A stretch of DNA of 25,691 bases from Anaerolineaceae bacterium UBA6107 (GTDB lineage: Bacteria > Chloroflexota > Anaerolineae > Anaerolineales > Anaerolineaceae). Below the pieces are notes generated by a model. The model made no database searches and was not told the DNA's origin. It worked only from the letters and a program-made list of their open reading frames with translations. The position numbers and the translations under genes are program-made. Below, in pieces: positions 14,682 to 23,163 of the stretch (the first letter of the stretch is position 1; each line of letters starts with the position of its first letter). The DNA lies in assembly GCA_002428455.1 (NCBI GenBank), contig DIWL01000076.1, forward strand, positions 1 through 25,691. Direction: 5' to 3'.

Positions 14682-15947
14682 ATGAAAAGACCTAGCAACA
14701 TTGCCAGCAAGATCGCCAGAGGTCTGCGCGGATACGCTCAGAATGTGCGCGCATTCTCCCGCAACGCTTCTTTGTATCTGATCAGCACCGTTATCAGTTC
14801 CGCCGCATTTGGTGTTTTCCGGCTTCTGTTTAACTTTTATGTATTGAGCCTGGGGTATGACCAGGCACTGGTAGGCAACCTGGTCACCACCAGCAGCCTC
14901 ACCGCCCTGATCGCCGCGATACCCATGGGCTACCTGGCGGATGTGCTGGGGCGCAAAGTCTCCCTGATAGGCGGCGGTGTGCTGACCATTCTCGCCATTG
15001 CCGGAATGTTGATCTTCCCGTCTCCGCTGGTGTTCATCCTGATGAACATCCTGATGGGGTTGGGGCAGAGCATCTCGGGGGTTACCATGGGGCCTTTCCT
15101 GATGGAAAACAGCGGCGAAAAGGAACGCACCTATCTGTTCAGTTTCAGTTCCGGTTTATCGATGGCCGCATCTTCGGTGGGTAATTGGGTTGGCGGGCTG
15201 CTACCCACCTGGCTGGCCGGGTTGGCTGGAGGTGCGGCGACCAGTTCAGCGGCTTACCGCCTTTCCCTGACGGCCGTGGTGGTAATCGCCAGCCTCTCTG
15301 TGATCCCGCTCTTTATGCTGGGCATGCGCAAGGGCAAGGTCTCAGAAAGATCGCTCTTTGCCCCCTTCACTTATTTCAAAGATCATCCTGCGCTCCTGGG
15401 CAAGCTGGTGCTGCCCATGCTAATTACCTCCATCGGTGCGGGGTTGATCATGCCGTTCATGAACATCTTCTTCAGGCAGGTGCATGGGCAGAGCGACAGC
15501 GCGATCGGTACGCTTTTCGCTTTCGGTTCCCTCGCCATGGGGATCGGCTTGCTCATTGCCCCGCCGCTGGCCGAGCGCTACGGCAAGATCCAGTTGGTGG
15601 TGATCACCCAGGCGTTATCGATCCCCTTTCTGGTGTTACTCGGTTTTGCTCCGGCATACTGGCTCTCAGCATCGGCTTATTACATACGTGTTGCGCTGAT
15701 GAACATGAGCTCACCGGTTTACCAGACCTTTGTTATGGAAAAGGTGGAACCCTCGGCGCGCGCGACTGTGGCCAGCCTGGTGAGTATGGCCAACTCGTTC
15801 GGTTGGGCGTTCAGCCCCACCATCAGCGGGGAGATCCAGGTGCGTTTTGGCTTCGGTCCCGCGTTCATCCTGACGATCATCCTTTATGCCTTATCTATCA
15901 CCATGTACTGGGGGTTCTTCTGGCGGCGAAGTAAAAAGCCGCGGTAG
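14682..15947 (+). CDS. MFS transporter
   Basis: A 421-residue, about 12-helix major facilitator. Motif A between helices 2 and 3 is clear (GYLADVLGRKVSLIGG, about residues 83-98). The protein has a basic amphipathic N-terminus, a cytoplasmic middle region around LGMRKGKVSERS (about 212-223), and a basic C-terminus (RRSKKPR) on the cytoplasmic side. The sequence does not indicate the substrate; sugar, drug or metabolite efflux or uptake are all possible. No ribosome-binding site is visible before the ATG, as for the permease at 9016. It is transcribed divergently from tldD. Confidence 0.85.
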   Translation: MKRPSNIASKIARGLRGYAQNVRAFSRNASLYLISTVISSAAFGVFRLLFNFYVLSLGYDQALVGNLVTTSSLTALIAAIPMGYLADVLGRKVSLIGGGVLTILAIAGMLIFPSPLVFILMNILMGLGQSISGVTMGPFLMENSGEKERTYLFSFSSGLSMAASSVGNWVGGLLPTWLAGLAGGAATSSAAYRLSLTAVVVIASLSVIPLFMLGMRKGKVSERSLFAPFTYFKDHPALLGKLVLPMLITSIGAGLIMPFMNIFFRQVHGQSDSAIGTLFAFGSLAMGIGLLIAPPLAERYGKIQLVVITQALSIPFLVLLGFAPAYWLSASAYYIRVALMNMSSPVYQTFVMEKVEPSARATVASLVSMANSFGWAFSPTISGEIQVRFGFGPAFILTIILYALSITMYWGFFWRRSKKPR

Positions 15948-16149
15948 GTTTACCACTCGCAACCGTAAATACCCTTTACTCCCTTAATCACAAAGGAATT
16001 GAATGTTTTTTCTGCAGCGGTGATTCGTACACTGGAATCTTTATGGATTCGTAGTGGCGGGTCAACTTGCGTGAATTACAGCATCGGTGCCATAATTGAG
16101 AAGATAAACTTAGAATATATGCCTATCATCAGGAGAACAATAGACGGAT

Positions 16150-17832
16150 ATGACATCTTACGATCTTAAATCTTTAAACCTGCCCAAACTTTTCGGTGGA
16201 ATGTTGAAAACCTTTGCCGGCGCGGCGGGCAACCCGGTTACCCAGCCCTTATTGTTAGGCAGCCTGCTGGAAAATGGCGGGATCCCCAAGATTCGCAGCA
16301 TCAAGTTTAGCGAAGAGCCCACTTACTTCCCGCTTGTCATCCCAACGGAGCATGCGACAGGGCACCTTCCAATGCCGGAAGAGGTACCTTCGGGTGAGCG
16401 CACGCCGCGGGAACGCATGCCTTTCACGACAGTGCGTGATTATGCTGAAGCCTACCGCCGGGGCAATATCACCCCGCAGGAGGTGGCAGACAAAGTGATC
16501 AGAGCGATCGAGAAATCCGATCAAACGTCGCCCGCCATGCACTTGTTCACTGCCATTTATGCGGAGGATATTCGCAAACAGGCGAAAATATCCGCTGACC
16601 TGATTGCCATGGGACATCCCCGCAGCATCTTTGAGGGTGTACCGGTGGCGATCAAGGATGAACTGGACCTCGTACCGTACCCTTCTACTGTAGGCACCAG
16701 TTTCATCGGCGATAAACCAGTTACCAAGGACTCCTACGTGGCAGCCAGGCTGCGCGCCGCTGGCGCGCTCCTGGTGGGCAAGACCAACATGCACGAGATC
16801 GGCATCGCCACCAATGGCGAAAACGTGCATCACGGACGCATTGCCAATCCGTATGATCTAAACCGTGATACAGGTGGTTCTTCCAGCGGGTCCGGCGCAG
16901 CAGTGGCAGCAGGGATTGTTCCGCTGGCATTGGGAGCAGACGGCGGCGGGTCGATCCGGGTGCCGGCCAGCCTGAACGGGGTAGTGGGTCTCAAGCCGAC
17001 CTTCGGACGCGTGAGCGAAACCGGCGCAGCACCCCTGTGCTGGAGCGTGGCGCATGTGGGTCCGCTGGGGGCATCGGTTGAAGACGTTGCACTGGCCTAC
17101 CAGGTCATCGCCGGTCCGGACGCGGCGGAAGCGCTATCCCAGCAGCAATCACCGGTCACCATTGAAGGCTGGAACACCGCCAATCTTGAAGGTGTGCGCA
17201 TTGGCATCTACCCGGAGTGGTTCAAGCATGCCAGCAGTGAGATCGTTGCGCTCAATGAGAAAATGGTAGCTGAATTTGAAAAAGCCGGTGCAACCGTGGT
17301 AAATATCACCGTACCCGAACTTGATGCCATGCGTGTGGCGCACGCAGTGACCATCCTGAGCGAAATGGCCGCCTGCATGAAAAATTACCCCGAGCACTGG
17401 AATGACTTTGCAGCCAGCACGCGCCTGAGCCTCGTCATTGGACAGAACGTGAGTGCATTCGACTATATCCAATCGCAGCGCATGCGCACACGCGCGCTCG
17501 AGATCTTCGCAAAGGTGTACCAGACGGTGGATGTGATCCTTACACCCGCGACGGCTCTGACGGCCCCTGTCGTTCCACCCCAGGCGCTCAGTGCCGGTTG
17601 GTCAGATCTGAGTACAGATACCGAGATGATGCGCTTTGTGTACCCCGGCAATCTCACCGGACTGCCGGCGATCACCTTCCCGGTGGGATACGACAGCAAC
17701 GGCATGCCGGTGGCGATGCAGGCGATGGGGCGCCATTGGGAGGAGCACCTGTTGCTGCGCGTGGCGTACAACGCTGAGGTGCGTGCGCAGCGTAAACTGC
17801 CAGCCAACTACTTTGCACCTGATCTGGAATAG
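16150..17832 (+). CDS. Amidase signature family hydrolase
   Basis: A 560-residue amidase. The Ser-cisSer-Lys triad is visible: K169 in VAIKDE, the cis-serine in the GGSSSGSGAAVAAG signature (244-248), and the nucleophile S268 in GADGGGSIRVPAS. Proteins of this family hydrolyse amide bonds; the long N-terminal extension of about 90 residues before the core argues against the GatA subunit of the tRNA amidotransferase, and no gatB or gatC is adjacent. No signal peptide is seen, although a somewhat hydrophobic N-terminal stretch (about 10-40) could associate with membrane or acyl substrates, as in fatty-acid amide hydrolases. The ribosome-binding site is weak (AGGAG lies about 15 bases upstream). 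Transcribed alone and followed by a strong terminator. Confidence 0.9.
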   Translation: MTSYDLKSLNLPKLFGGMLKTFAGAAGNPVTQPLLLGSLLENGGIPKIRSIKFSEEPTYFPLVIPTEHATGHLPMPEEVPSGERTPRERMPFTTVRDYAEAYRRGNITPQEVADKVIRAIEKSDQTSPAMHLFTAIYAEDIRKQAKISADLIAMGHPRSIFEGVPVAIKDELDLVPYPSTVGTSFIGDKPVTKDSYVAARLRAAGALLVGKTNMHEIGIATNGENVHHGRIANPYDLNRDTGGSSSGSGAAVAAGIVPLALGADGGGSIRVPASLNGVVGLKPTFGRVSETGAAPLCWSVAHVGPLGASVEDVALAYQVIAGPDAAEALSQQQSPVTIEGWNTANLEGVRIGIYPEWFKHASSEIVALNEKMVAEFEKAGATVVNITVPELDAMRVAHAVTILSEMAACMKNYPEHWNDFAASTRLSLVIGQNVSAFDYIQSQRMRTRALEIFAKVYQTVDVILTPATALTAPVVPPQALSAGWSDLSTDTEMMRFVYPGNLTGLPAITFPVGYDSNGMPVAMQAMGRHWEEHLLLRVAYNAEVRAQRKLPANYFAPDLE

Positions 17833-17854
17833 TCACTCGCAATGTATAAAAATA

Positions 17855-17880
17855 AGAATCCCGGCCAATGCCGGGATTCT
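17855..17880. terminator. Bidirectional intrinsic terminator between amidase and serpin
   Basis: A perfect 11-bp stem (AGAATCCCGGC / GCCGGGATTCT) with a 4-nt loop. CTTTG follows on the plus strand, and a run of five T follows on the minus strand. It closes both convergent genes. Confidence 0.88.
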
Positions 17881-17912
17881 CTTTGTAGCCAATTAATTTG
17901 ACCGTACGCACC

Positions 17913-19079
17913 TCATCCTTGCGGCTGAGCCATCCTGCCGAGGAAGAGTAGGGTCCCAGTTTTAGTCTCGCGGATGAGGAAGATAAAGGGGTGATTCGCG
18001 ATGAAATCGACTGTCATGAAAGAAATACTCTTGGTCTGCATGATGACCGCTGTCGCGGCAGCCGCCTCGGTTCCCTCTTCGTTGACTGCAATAAACGCCT
18101 TATGCAGCACCGCGCCGAGGTACAGCTCGCGGGTCTGCTCCATCCCGGAGAAATCAGCTATACCGGTGAAAGCGTCGGTCATACCCATGGATTGGAACGC
18201 GTCATCCAGCCTGAAGGGGAAGGTAAGTTCGAACCTGGGCAGGGCAACGTTCACCTCAGTTTCCTCCAGGGCACTTTCCCAACGTTCAAGATTTTCCAGT
18301 GTGAGTGAGGCCTCCATCTGACCCAGACCGTCCTTTGCCTTGGGCAGCAGGATCAGCATGGAGAGATCTTTGCCGGTGTAGGGCAGCTCCAGAACCTGTA
18401 CGTTCTCGTCTTCAGTGTATCTGAAACTGTTTTTCTGGTGCATCATCTGCACCTGGATTGCTTCCCCCACAGTTGGATGGTAAGGTTCTTCATGTGTCTG
18501 GTCGGCAGCAAAAGTGTGCTCCCAGGTACCTTTGAAGTAGATCGCGTTCACCAGCACCAGGCGTGTCAGGCTGTCCAGCACGCCGGGGCTGATCAGGTCT
18601 TGTATTTTCTCTGCGGTGTTTTCCTCCACCCAGGTGTTTATTTTCTCGCGGGCAGCTTCTCCGTCGCCGTAATCCACCCGGGTGATCCTGACGCCGTAAT
18701 ACTTTTTTACCAGGTTGAGGAACGCGCGGCGTAAGCGGTAATTCGCTTGTGGCCATAGGGAATTCGCGACCATCAACTGGATATCGCCTTCTTTTCCGGT
18801 CTCTTCCAGTGTTTCCCGCAGTTGTTTGAAACCGGCATGAAGTACCTTGTCATCCTCGCCGAACCGCAGCGCCTGTGCCATCTGTGCGCGGGTGTTTTCT
18901 CGTGCCCCGGCGCAGGTCATGGCGAGGGCGGAAGAGATGCTGTATGGAGAGAAAAAGAGGTTTCCTTCTGTTGTTTGTACTTGCCGGTACAGCTCCAGCG
19001 CGAAAGAAGAATTGTTAGCTACCAGGGATTTCAATTCCAACCCGGTCACTTCCTCGTTAAATATTTCATCGAATATCAT
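17913..19079 (-). CDS. Serpin (serine/cysteine protease inhibitor)
   Basis: A 388-residue, full-length serpin. Conserved marks are NLFFSPYSISSALAM (40-54), NAIYFKGTWEHTF, and the C-terminal HPFIFLIRETKTGTLLFLGR. The reactive-loop hinge (EEGTEAAAATA from residue 334) has the small residues needed for loop insertion, so it should be a working inhibitor. Counting 17 residues from the hinge glutamate puts P1-P1' at K350-S351, predicting inhibition of trypsin-like or Lys/Arg-specific proteases. No signal peptide is present, and the start is fixed by AAAGGAG six bases upstream, so it appears cytoplasmic. It begins 50 bp after the C11 peptidase gene and should share its transcript. Clostripain-family peptidases cleave after Arg or Lys, so the neighbour could be its target, although their compartments seem to differ. 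Confidence 0.95.
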   Translation of the reverse strand: MIFDEIFNEEVTGLELKSLVANNSSFALELYRQVQTTEGNLFFSPYSISSALAMTCAGARENTRAQMAQALRFGEDDKVLHAGFKQLRETLEETGKEGDIQLMVANSLWPQANYRLRRAFLNLVKKYYGVRITRVDYGDGEAAREKINTWVEENTAEKIQDLISPGVLDSLTRLVLVNAIYFKGTWEHTFAADQTHEEPYHPTVGEAIQVQMMHQKNSFRYTEDENVQVLELPYTGKDLSMLILLPKAKDGLGQMEASLTLENLERWESALEETEVNVALPRFELTFPFRLDDAFQSMGMTDAFTGIADFSGMEQTRELYLGAVLHKAFIAVNEEGTEAAAATAVIMQTKSISFMTVDFIANHPFIFLIRETKTGTLLFLGRMAQPQG

Positions 19080-19129
19080 GATCTGCTCCTTTGGTCTGTG
19101 TTTCAGTTTAGTCGAGTTGCCTTGACCAT

Positions 19130-21634
19130 TTACTGAACAACTACCTGGGTCAACACCTGCTGGCTGTTTCCGTCCAGGTCGGTGACGATGAACCCGATGA
19201 TGTAATCTCCCTCGGCAGCGTACGCTTCTTCCCAGGTAAAGGCCTGGTTTCTGAACTGCAGAACGGTTTCGCTTTCCAGGAGTTCAGTATCAGTGACATT
19301 GCCATTTGCATCCAGTTGCAGCCATTTATCGAGCAGTGTGAATGTGTCACCGAGTTTTGGTGTGATCTCGCGCGGTGCGCCGGTGTCATCCGTGCCGGTA
19401 ATGCCGAAAACGCTCACCATCTCACCATCTCGGAAGTTGATAAACGCATTCAATCTCTCGCCGCTATCAGCGAAGGTGTAGATGCCTTCCACGGTGTAAA
19501 TGGCATTCTCAACCGTTGCACCGTACTGCTGCGGAGTGAACAAGGCCAACGCGGTATTCATACCATCTGAAATGGTGAAGACCTTGGGATCCCAATCGAA
19601 ACGCAGGGTAAAGGGTGAACCATCCCCCCACTTGGGATAGTAAACACCATCCACCTGCACGGTCTCCGGACTCTCAAGGAAGTCAGTATCCGCGACAAAG
19701 ACGGAGTTGCTGCCCTGGTCGTAGTAACCGATGAAGAGGAAAATATTGCCGATATTGCTGCCGGTAATGTCCGCCCGCATGGTCACTGGCTGCCCCGGTG
19801 AGGCGGTGTTGGAGGAAAGCCTGATGTTCGAAGCGTTAACCTGCCCCGCACCCGGTGCGCGGGAGGGGAAGCCGGATGAGGGGATCACGCCCTCGCGGGT
19901 ATCCGTTTCGAAGGTGCGATTGTTGTAATGGAAGGCGAGGAAGTCATCCCACAATGAATTCTTTGCAAAGCGGTCGGCGATGACCGTGTAAGACTTCGGA
20001 CCAGCATAAGCATTGCTATAGAGGGCGGAGTTGGGGAAGTAAAATGCGATTCCCGTGGACCCCTGCTTACCACCGCCATGCACTTCAGCGATTACCGCCT
20101 GATTGATCGCGGTGAGGACCTTATCACTGAGTTGTCTGACCGTGCTATCACGGCTTTCCTGTTTCAATATCTGGACGAAACTGCCCAGGTCCAGGTAGGA
20201 AGGTGGAACCTGCCGCCCGAACAGGCTGGTATAAGAAAGTGCGTAATTACGGGCGGTGGCTACGGTTTGCTGGTTGGTGTTTTGCAATGCGTATGCCAGC
20301 TCATCCAGGCTGTCCATTAGTGCCGGAACCTTGGAAAGGTCGACCGCCGACAGGGTGGCGTCCTTACCCACCATGCTGATCACCTGGTTGGCACTGTAAT
20401 AACCGCGCCCCATTTGACCAAGGTAATCCTGGCGGGCTTGTTCGTTTGTAATGCGTTGATCTTCAACAATGTAGCTTTGAACGATCAGTTTTGAGAGGTC
20501 TGCCGCGCTCATCCCAGGGTTCTCGGTCAGGGCTTTGATGAAAGAGGTATAAGCCCAACCCAATGCAGGTTCACTCTCCTCAGAGAAGACTGTGTAACGC
20601 GCATGCGGTTCAAGAGCGCTCAAAACTTCCAGTTGACCCATCAGGCAGGCGTCCATGCCGATGAGGTCAAATTTTTCAATGCCGGTCTGTTTGCGGATCT
20701 CGCCGAGAGCGATGTCCAGTTGATCAAGATAGATAGCGTTCCCCAGTTTTTGCGCGATCGGCGCTTCTTGTGCAATGGAACTGGTATGAGAAGGATCGGT
20801 CCAGCCGCCAGGCCAGCCCATGCCGTGATCTGACATGATCAGCACATAATGATCCGCCGGGAAATTCTTGGCTGTCCAGACCACAAAATCGACCAGGGTC
20901 CTGACATCCGCCATGTTGGTCTCACCCAGGTCAGCGATGAGCTGTGAATTGGTTACATTGAGGTCGGTGTCCTTGGTGACGTAATAGCGCCGGGTCGAGG
21001 TCCAGTTGCCATCTCCGGTATAGCCGCCGCGGAAGCGGTCAAGCTGCGCGACGATGTTCACCTGGTCAGTGGAACCCACCAGTTCGACCTCGTTGAAGTC
21101 AAGCACGATATCCTGTTCCAACACCTGGTCATCCGCGTCCTGGTAGAGCATAACGGTCCAGCTGCCTTCTTTTGAAGTAACCACGGGTGTGAAACCAACC
21201 GCCGGTTTTGCTTCTTCGACGGCAGCCGGAGTAGCGACATCGCCATAAAGGTACGGCCCTGTTAGATCAGATTGCCCGCCACCGGGTGCGCTTTGTTGCG
21301 TACCGCCTCCCAGTATGGAACTTAACGCGCCACCGCCGCCGAAAACAAGCAGCAGAACAATGCCGGCAATGATCATCCAGCCCGGAATACCGCCGCTACT
21401 TCCACCACTACCGCCTGAGGTGGGCTGCCATCCACCGTAACTTCCCCCACCCCCGCTACCGCTTCCGCCGGTATTGCTGCCGATTTTGCGGTAAACCGGA
21501 CGATCCACTCTGCCCTGCGGCGTTCCGGATCCCTTGCGCCGGCGCTGCGCTTCGATCTCATTCTGTTTTGAGAACTTGCTGGGGGTTAACCGTTGTAATA
21601 GCTGATCGCTAGTTAATTGAAAAGTGTCTTGCAT
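19130..21634 (-). CDS. Membrane-anchored C11 (clostripain-family) cysteine peptidase
   Basis: An 834-residue protein. A basic cytoplasmic N-terminus (1-50) leads into a Gly/Ser-rich linker (55-82), one transmembrane helix (about 84-99) and a second glycine-rich stretch. The clostripain catalytic domain spans roughly residues 155-520, with H270 (IMSDHGMGW) and C330 (GMDACLMG) as the catalytic pair. The C-terminal 250 residues are beta-rich, probably Ig-like modules. Positive charges before the helix put the catalytic domain outside. Family members prefer Arg or Lys at P1 and often self-process. The start has GGAGG upstream, and a TTCAGA-17-TATAAT promoter lies 50 bp further up. The serpin gene follows in the same direction. 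Confidence 0.9.
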   Translation of the reverse strand: MQDTFQLTSDQLLQRLTPSKFSKQNEIEAQRRRKGSGTPQGRVDRPVYRKIGSNTGGSGSGGGGSYGGWQPTSGGSGGSSGGIPGWMIIAGIVLLLVFGGGGALSSILGGGTQQSAPGGGQSDLTGPYLYGDVATPAAVEEAKPAVGFTPVVTSKEGSWTVMLYQDADDQVLEQDIVLDFNEVELVGSTDQVNIVAQLDRFRGGYTGDGNWTSTRRYYVTKDTDLNVTNSQLIADLGETNMADVRTLVDFVVWTAKNFPADHYVLIMSDHGMGWPGGWTDPSHTSSIAQEAPIAQKLGNAIYLDQLDIALGEIRKQTGIEKFDLIGMDACLMGQLEVLSALEPHARYTVFSEESEPALGWAYTSFIKALTENPGMSAADLSKLIVQSYIVEDQRITNEQARQDYLGQMGRGYYSANQVISMVGKDATLSAVDLSKVPALMDSLDELAYALQNTNQQTVATARNYALSYTSLFGRQVPPSYLDLGSFVQILKQESRDSTVRQLSDKVLTAINQAVIAEVHGGGKQGSTGIAFYFPNSALYSNAYAGPKSYTVIADRFAKNSLWDDFLAFHYNNRTFETDTREGVIPSSGFPSRAPGAGQVNASNIRLSSNTASPGQPVTMRADITGSNIGNIFLFIGYYDQGSNSVFVADTDFLESPETVQVDGVYYPKWGDGSPFTLRFDWDPKVFTISDGMNTALALFTPQQYGATVENAIYTVEGIYTFADSGERLNAFINFRDGEMVSVFGITGTDDTGAPREITPKLGDTFTLLDKWLQLDANGNVTDTELLESETVLQFRNQAFTWEEAYAAEGDYIIGFIVTDLDGNSQQVLTQVVVQ

Positions 21635-21690
21635 TTTCCCTCCGTAATTATTCAGGCGAAAATAACCTGAAAACTTGCTTGGTTAAGTGA

Positions 21691-21719
21691 ATTATAAATG
21701 TAAACCCCCAAATTCTGAA
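21691..21719 (-). promoter_or_regulatory. Promoter of the C11 peptidase-serpin operon
   Basis: On the minus strand, TTCAGA-like -35 (TTCAGA at 21714-21719) and a perfect TATAAT (21691-21696) are separated by 17 bp, with a leader of about 50 nt. Confidence 0.5.
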
Positions 21720-21789
21720 CCCTCATAGGTCACGCCCATACGGGTGTCTGATCTGTTAGAAGATGATAGTACCGGCAAAACAACGTAGG

Positions 21790-22611
21790 TTAAAAGAAGG
21801 ACTGTTGGACATTGTTCGCCCGACAGATCGCGCGGATCTCATCGCGTGACAACCCGCTCGCCGGCTCACCAGCGCACAGGTTGAGGTACTCGTACCTGGC
21901 GGCTGTCTCCGCGTATTCCACCAGGTCCACCGCATGCATTAGCGACTGGTCGGAGCGTGCCATGACACCATGCTTTGCCCACACCACCAGGCGATGGTTG
22001 CGCGCCCACACCACGTTGGCGGTCATCAATTCCGTTGATCCGGGCACTTGGAAGGGCATAAAGCCGATCCCCTCCGGCAGGTTGAGGATGGTTTCAGGCT
22101 GCCAGCGCAGCAGGTGCGTGTTGAGATACGTTTCATCCTGGTAGCGGGGGATATGGCTGAGGAACGTCAGATGAACCGGTTGGACATGCACAATCGCGTG
22201 GAAATTGGTGCCGCTGGCGAGCACCTGGTCATAATGCACCGCCAGGTGGGAGTTGAACTCGCTGGTCACACGGCTGAAACGGGAACCTTTGGATGTGTAC
22301 AACTGGGCAGACTGTCCGCCCGGTTTCACTACGATACAGGCGAGGTTTGCCAGCGGATCATTTTTAATCTCGCGCAAGCGCATTCCGGATCCACTCACCA
22401 GCAACGTCGCATTTTCCAGATCCGGTACTGCCTGGGGCAGGGTGAACTCACTGACCAGCGGGAAAGACTCGCGCGGTTCGACCGGCCAGCGCGCGCAAAC
22501 AGAAAGATTACCCGCCGCGCCTTCACAGGTTCCGATCTCCGCCAGGTAGCGGCCGGCTTCACCCATCATCTCCAAAAGTTCACGCAGGGCAGGGAAAGGT
22601 GGATTTTGCAT
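21790..22611 (-). CDS. Class II aldolase, rhamnulose-1-phosphate aldolase-like
   Basis: A 273-residue class II aldolase/adducin-family protein. Its length and collinear motifs match RhaD: GAAGNLSV (31-38), LLVSGSGMRLR (70-80), the catalytic glutamate E118 (TSEFNSH), the PGSTEL segment (190-195), and WAKHGVM (211-217). RhaD splits L-rhamnulose-1-phosphate to DHAP and L-lactaldehyde with a zinc ion held by three histidines. Here the first and third ligands are H142 and H214, but the expected second histidine is Q144 (HVQPVH). H147 might substitute. No rhamnose isomerase or kinase is adjacent, so the physiological substrate is open. Monocistronic as far as can be seen. Confidence 0.82.
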   Translation of the reverse strand: MQNPPFPALRELLEMMGEAGRYLAEIGTCEGAAGNLSVCARWPVEPRESFPLVSEFTLPQAVPDLENATLLVSGSGMRLREIKNDPLANLACIVVKPGGQSAQLYTSKGSRFSRVTSEFNSHLAVHYDQVLASGTNFHAIVHVQPVHLTFLSHIPRYQDETYLNTHLLRWQPETILNLPEGIGFMPFQVPGSTELMTANVVWARNHRLVVWAKHGVMARSDQSLMHAVDLVEYAETAARYEYLNLCAGEPASGLSRDEIRAICRANNVQQSFF

Positions 22612-22693
22612 GGCAGGTTAATCTTATCATGTTCAGTGTTTTTGTTCAGGCAGTGGACGTGAAAACTTGAGGTCTTGATGGACTAGGCCGAAC

Positions 22694-22722
22694 AAAAAAA
22701 GACACACTGAGGTGTCTTTTTT
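22694..22722 (-). terminator. Intrinsic terminator of trxB-trxA
   Basis: A GACAC/GTGTC stem is extended by an A6/T6 flank, giving a U-rich tail on the minus strand about 45 bp after the trxA stop codon. Confidence 0.8.
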
Positions 22723-22763
22723 GAGTCCTTACTGTGTTGTTACGGCTTGTTTCACCGGTGGTA

Positions 22764-23126
22764 TCAACCGGGTACGTTCTCCTTTTTCCCTTCGGTCACA
22801 ATCTCCAGGAACTGGTTGACCACGTCCTTGAGCACCGCTTCAGGTAAAGCACCCACCTGCTTGTGAACGAGTTTGCCATCAGCGACGAACAGCATGGTCG
22901 GAATGCCCTGAACACCGAATTTCATTGCCCATTGATTATGCTCATCAGTGTTCACCTTGGCAACCATTAGTTTTCCATCATACTCTTTCGCGATCTTATC
23001 CAGGATCGGACCCACCATGCGGCAGGGTCCGCACCAGGGCGCCCAGAAATCAACAATGACGGGGAGCGTGGATTGCAGTACGGTTTTTTCAAAAGCAGCA
23101 TCAGTAACATGTACGGGTTCGTTCAT
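22764..23126 (-). CDS. trxA: Thioredoxin
   Basis: A 120-residue thioredoxin with the active site W31-C-G-P-C35 and the cis-proline segment GIPT (P76). I start at ATG 23126, preceded by GGAG at ideal spacing; an ATG four codons upstream would place that GGAG inside the coding sequence. Cytoplasmic dithiol-disulfide exchange protein that reduces ribonucleotide reductase, peroxiredoxins and other targets. It follows trxB by 37 bp in the same transcript, so the two form a complete reductase-thioredoxin pair. A peroxiredoxin-like gene lies 2 kb upstream on the same strand and could be a client. Confidence 0.95.
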   Translation of the reverse strand: MNEPVHVTDAAFEKTVLQSTLPVIVDFWAPWCGPCRMVGPILDKIAKEYDGKLMVAKVNTDEHNQWAMKFGVQGIPTMLFVADGKLVHKQVGALPEAVLKDVVNQFLEIVTEGKKENVPG

Positions 23127-23163
23127 TTTTTTCTCCATTTTGTATGTTTATTATTTTTGTTAA

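Noticed and set aside
21733..21748. Hairpin with a CGCCC/GGGTG stem after the aldolase gene as a terminator
   Set aside because: The stem is short with a wobble pair and no T tract follows on the minus strand.
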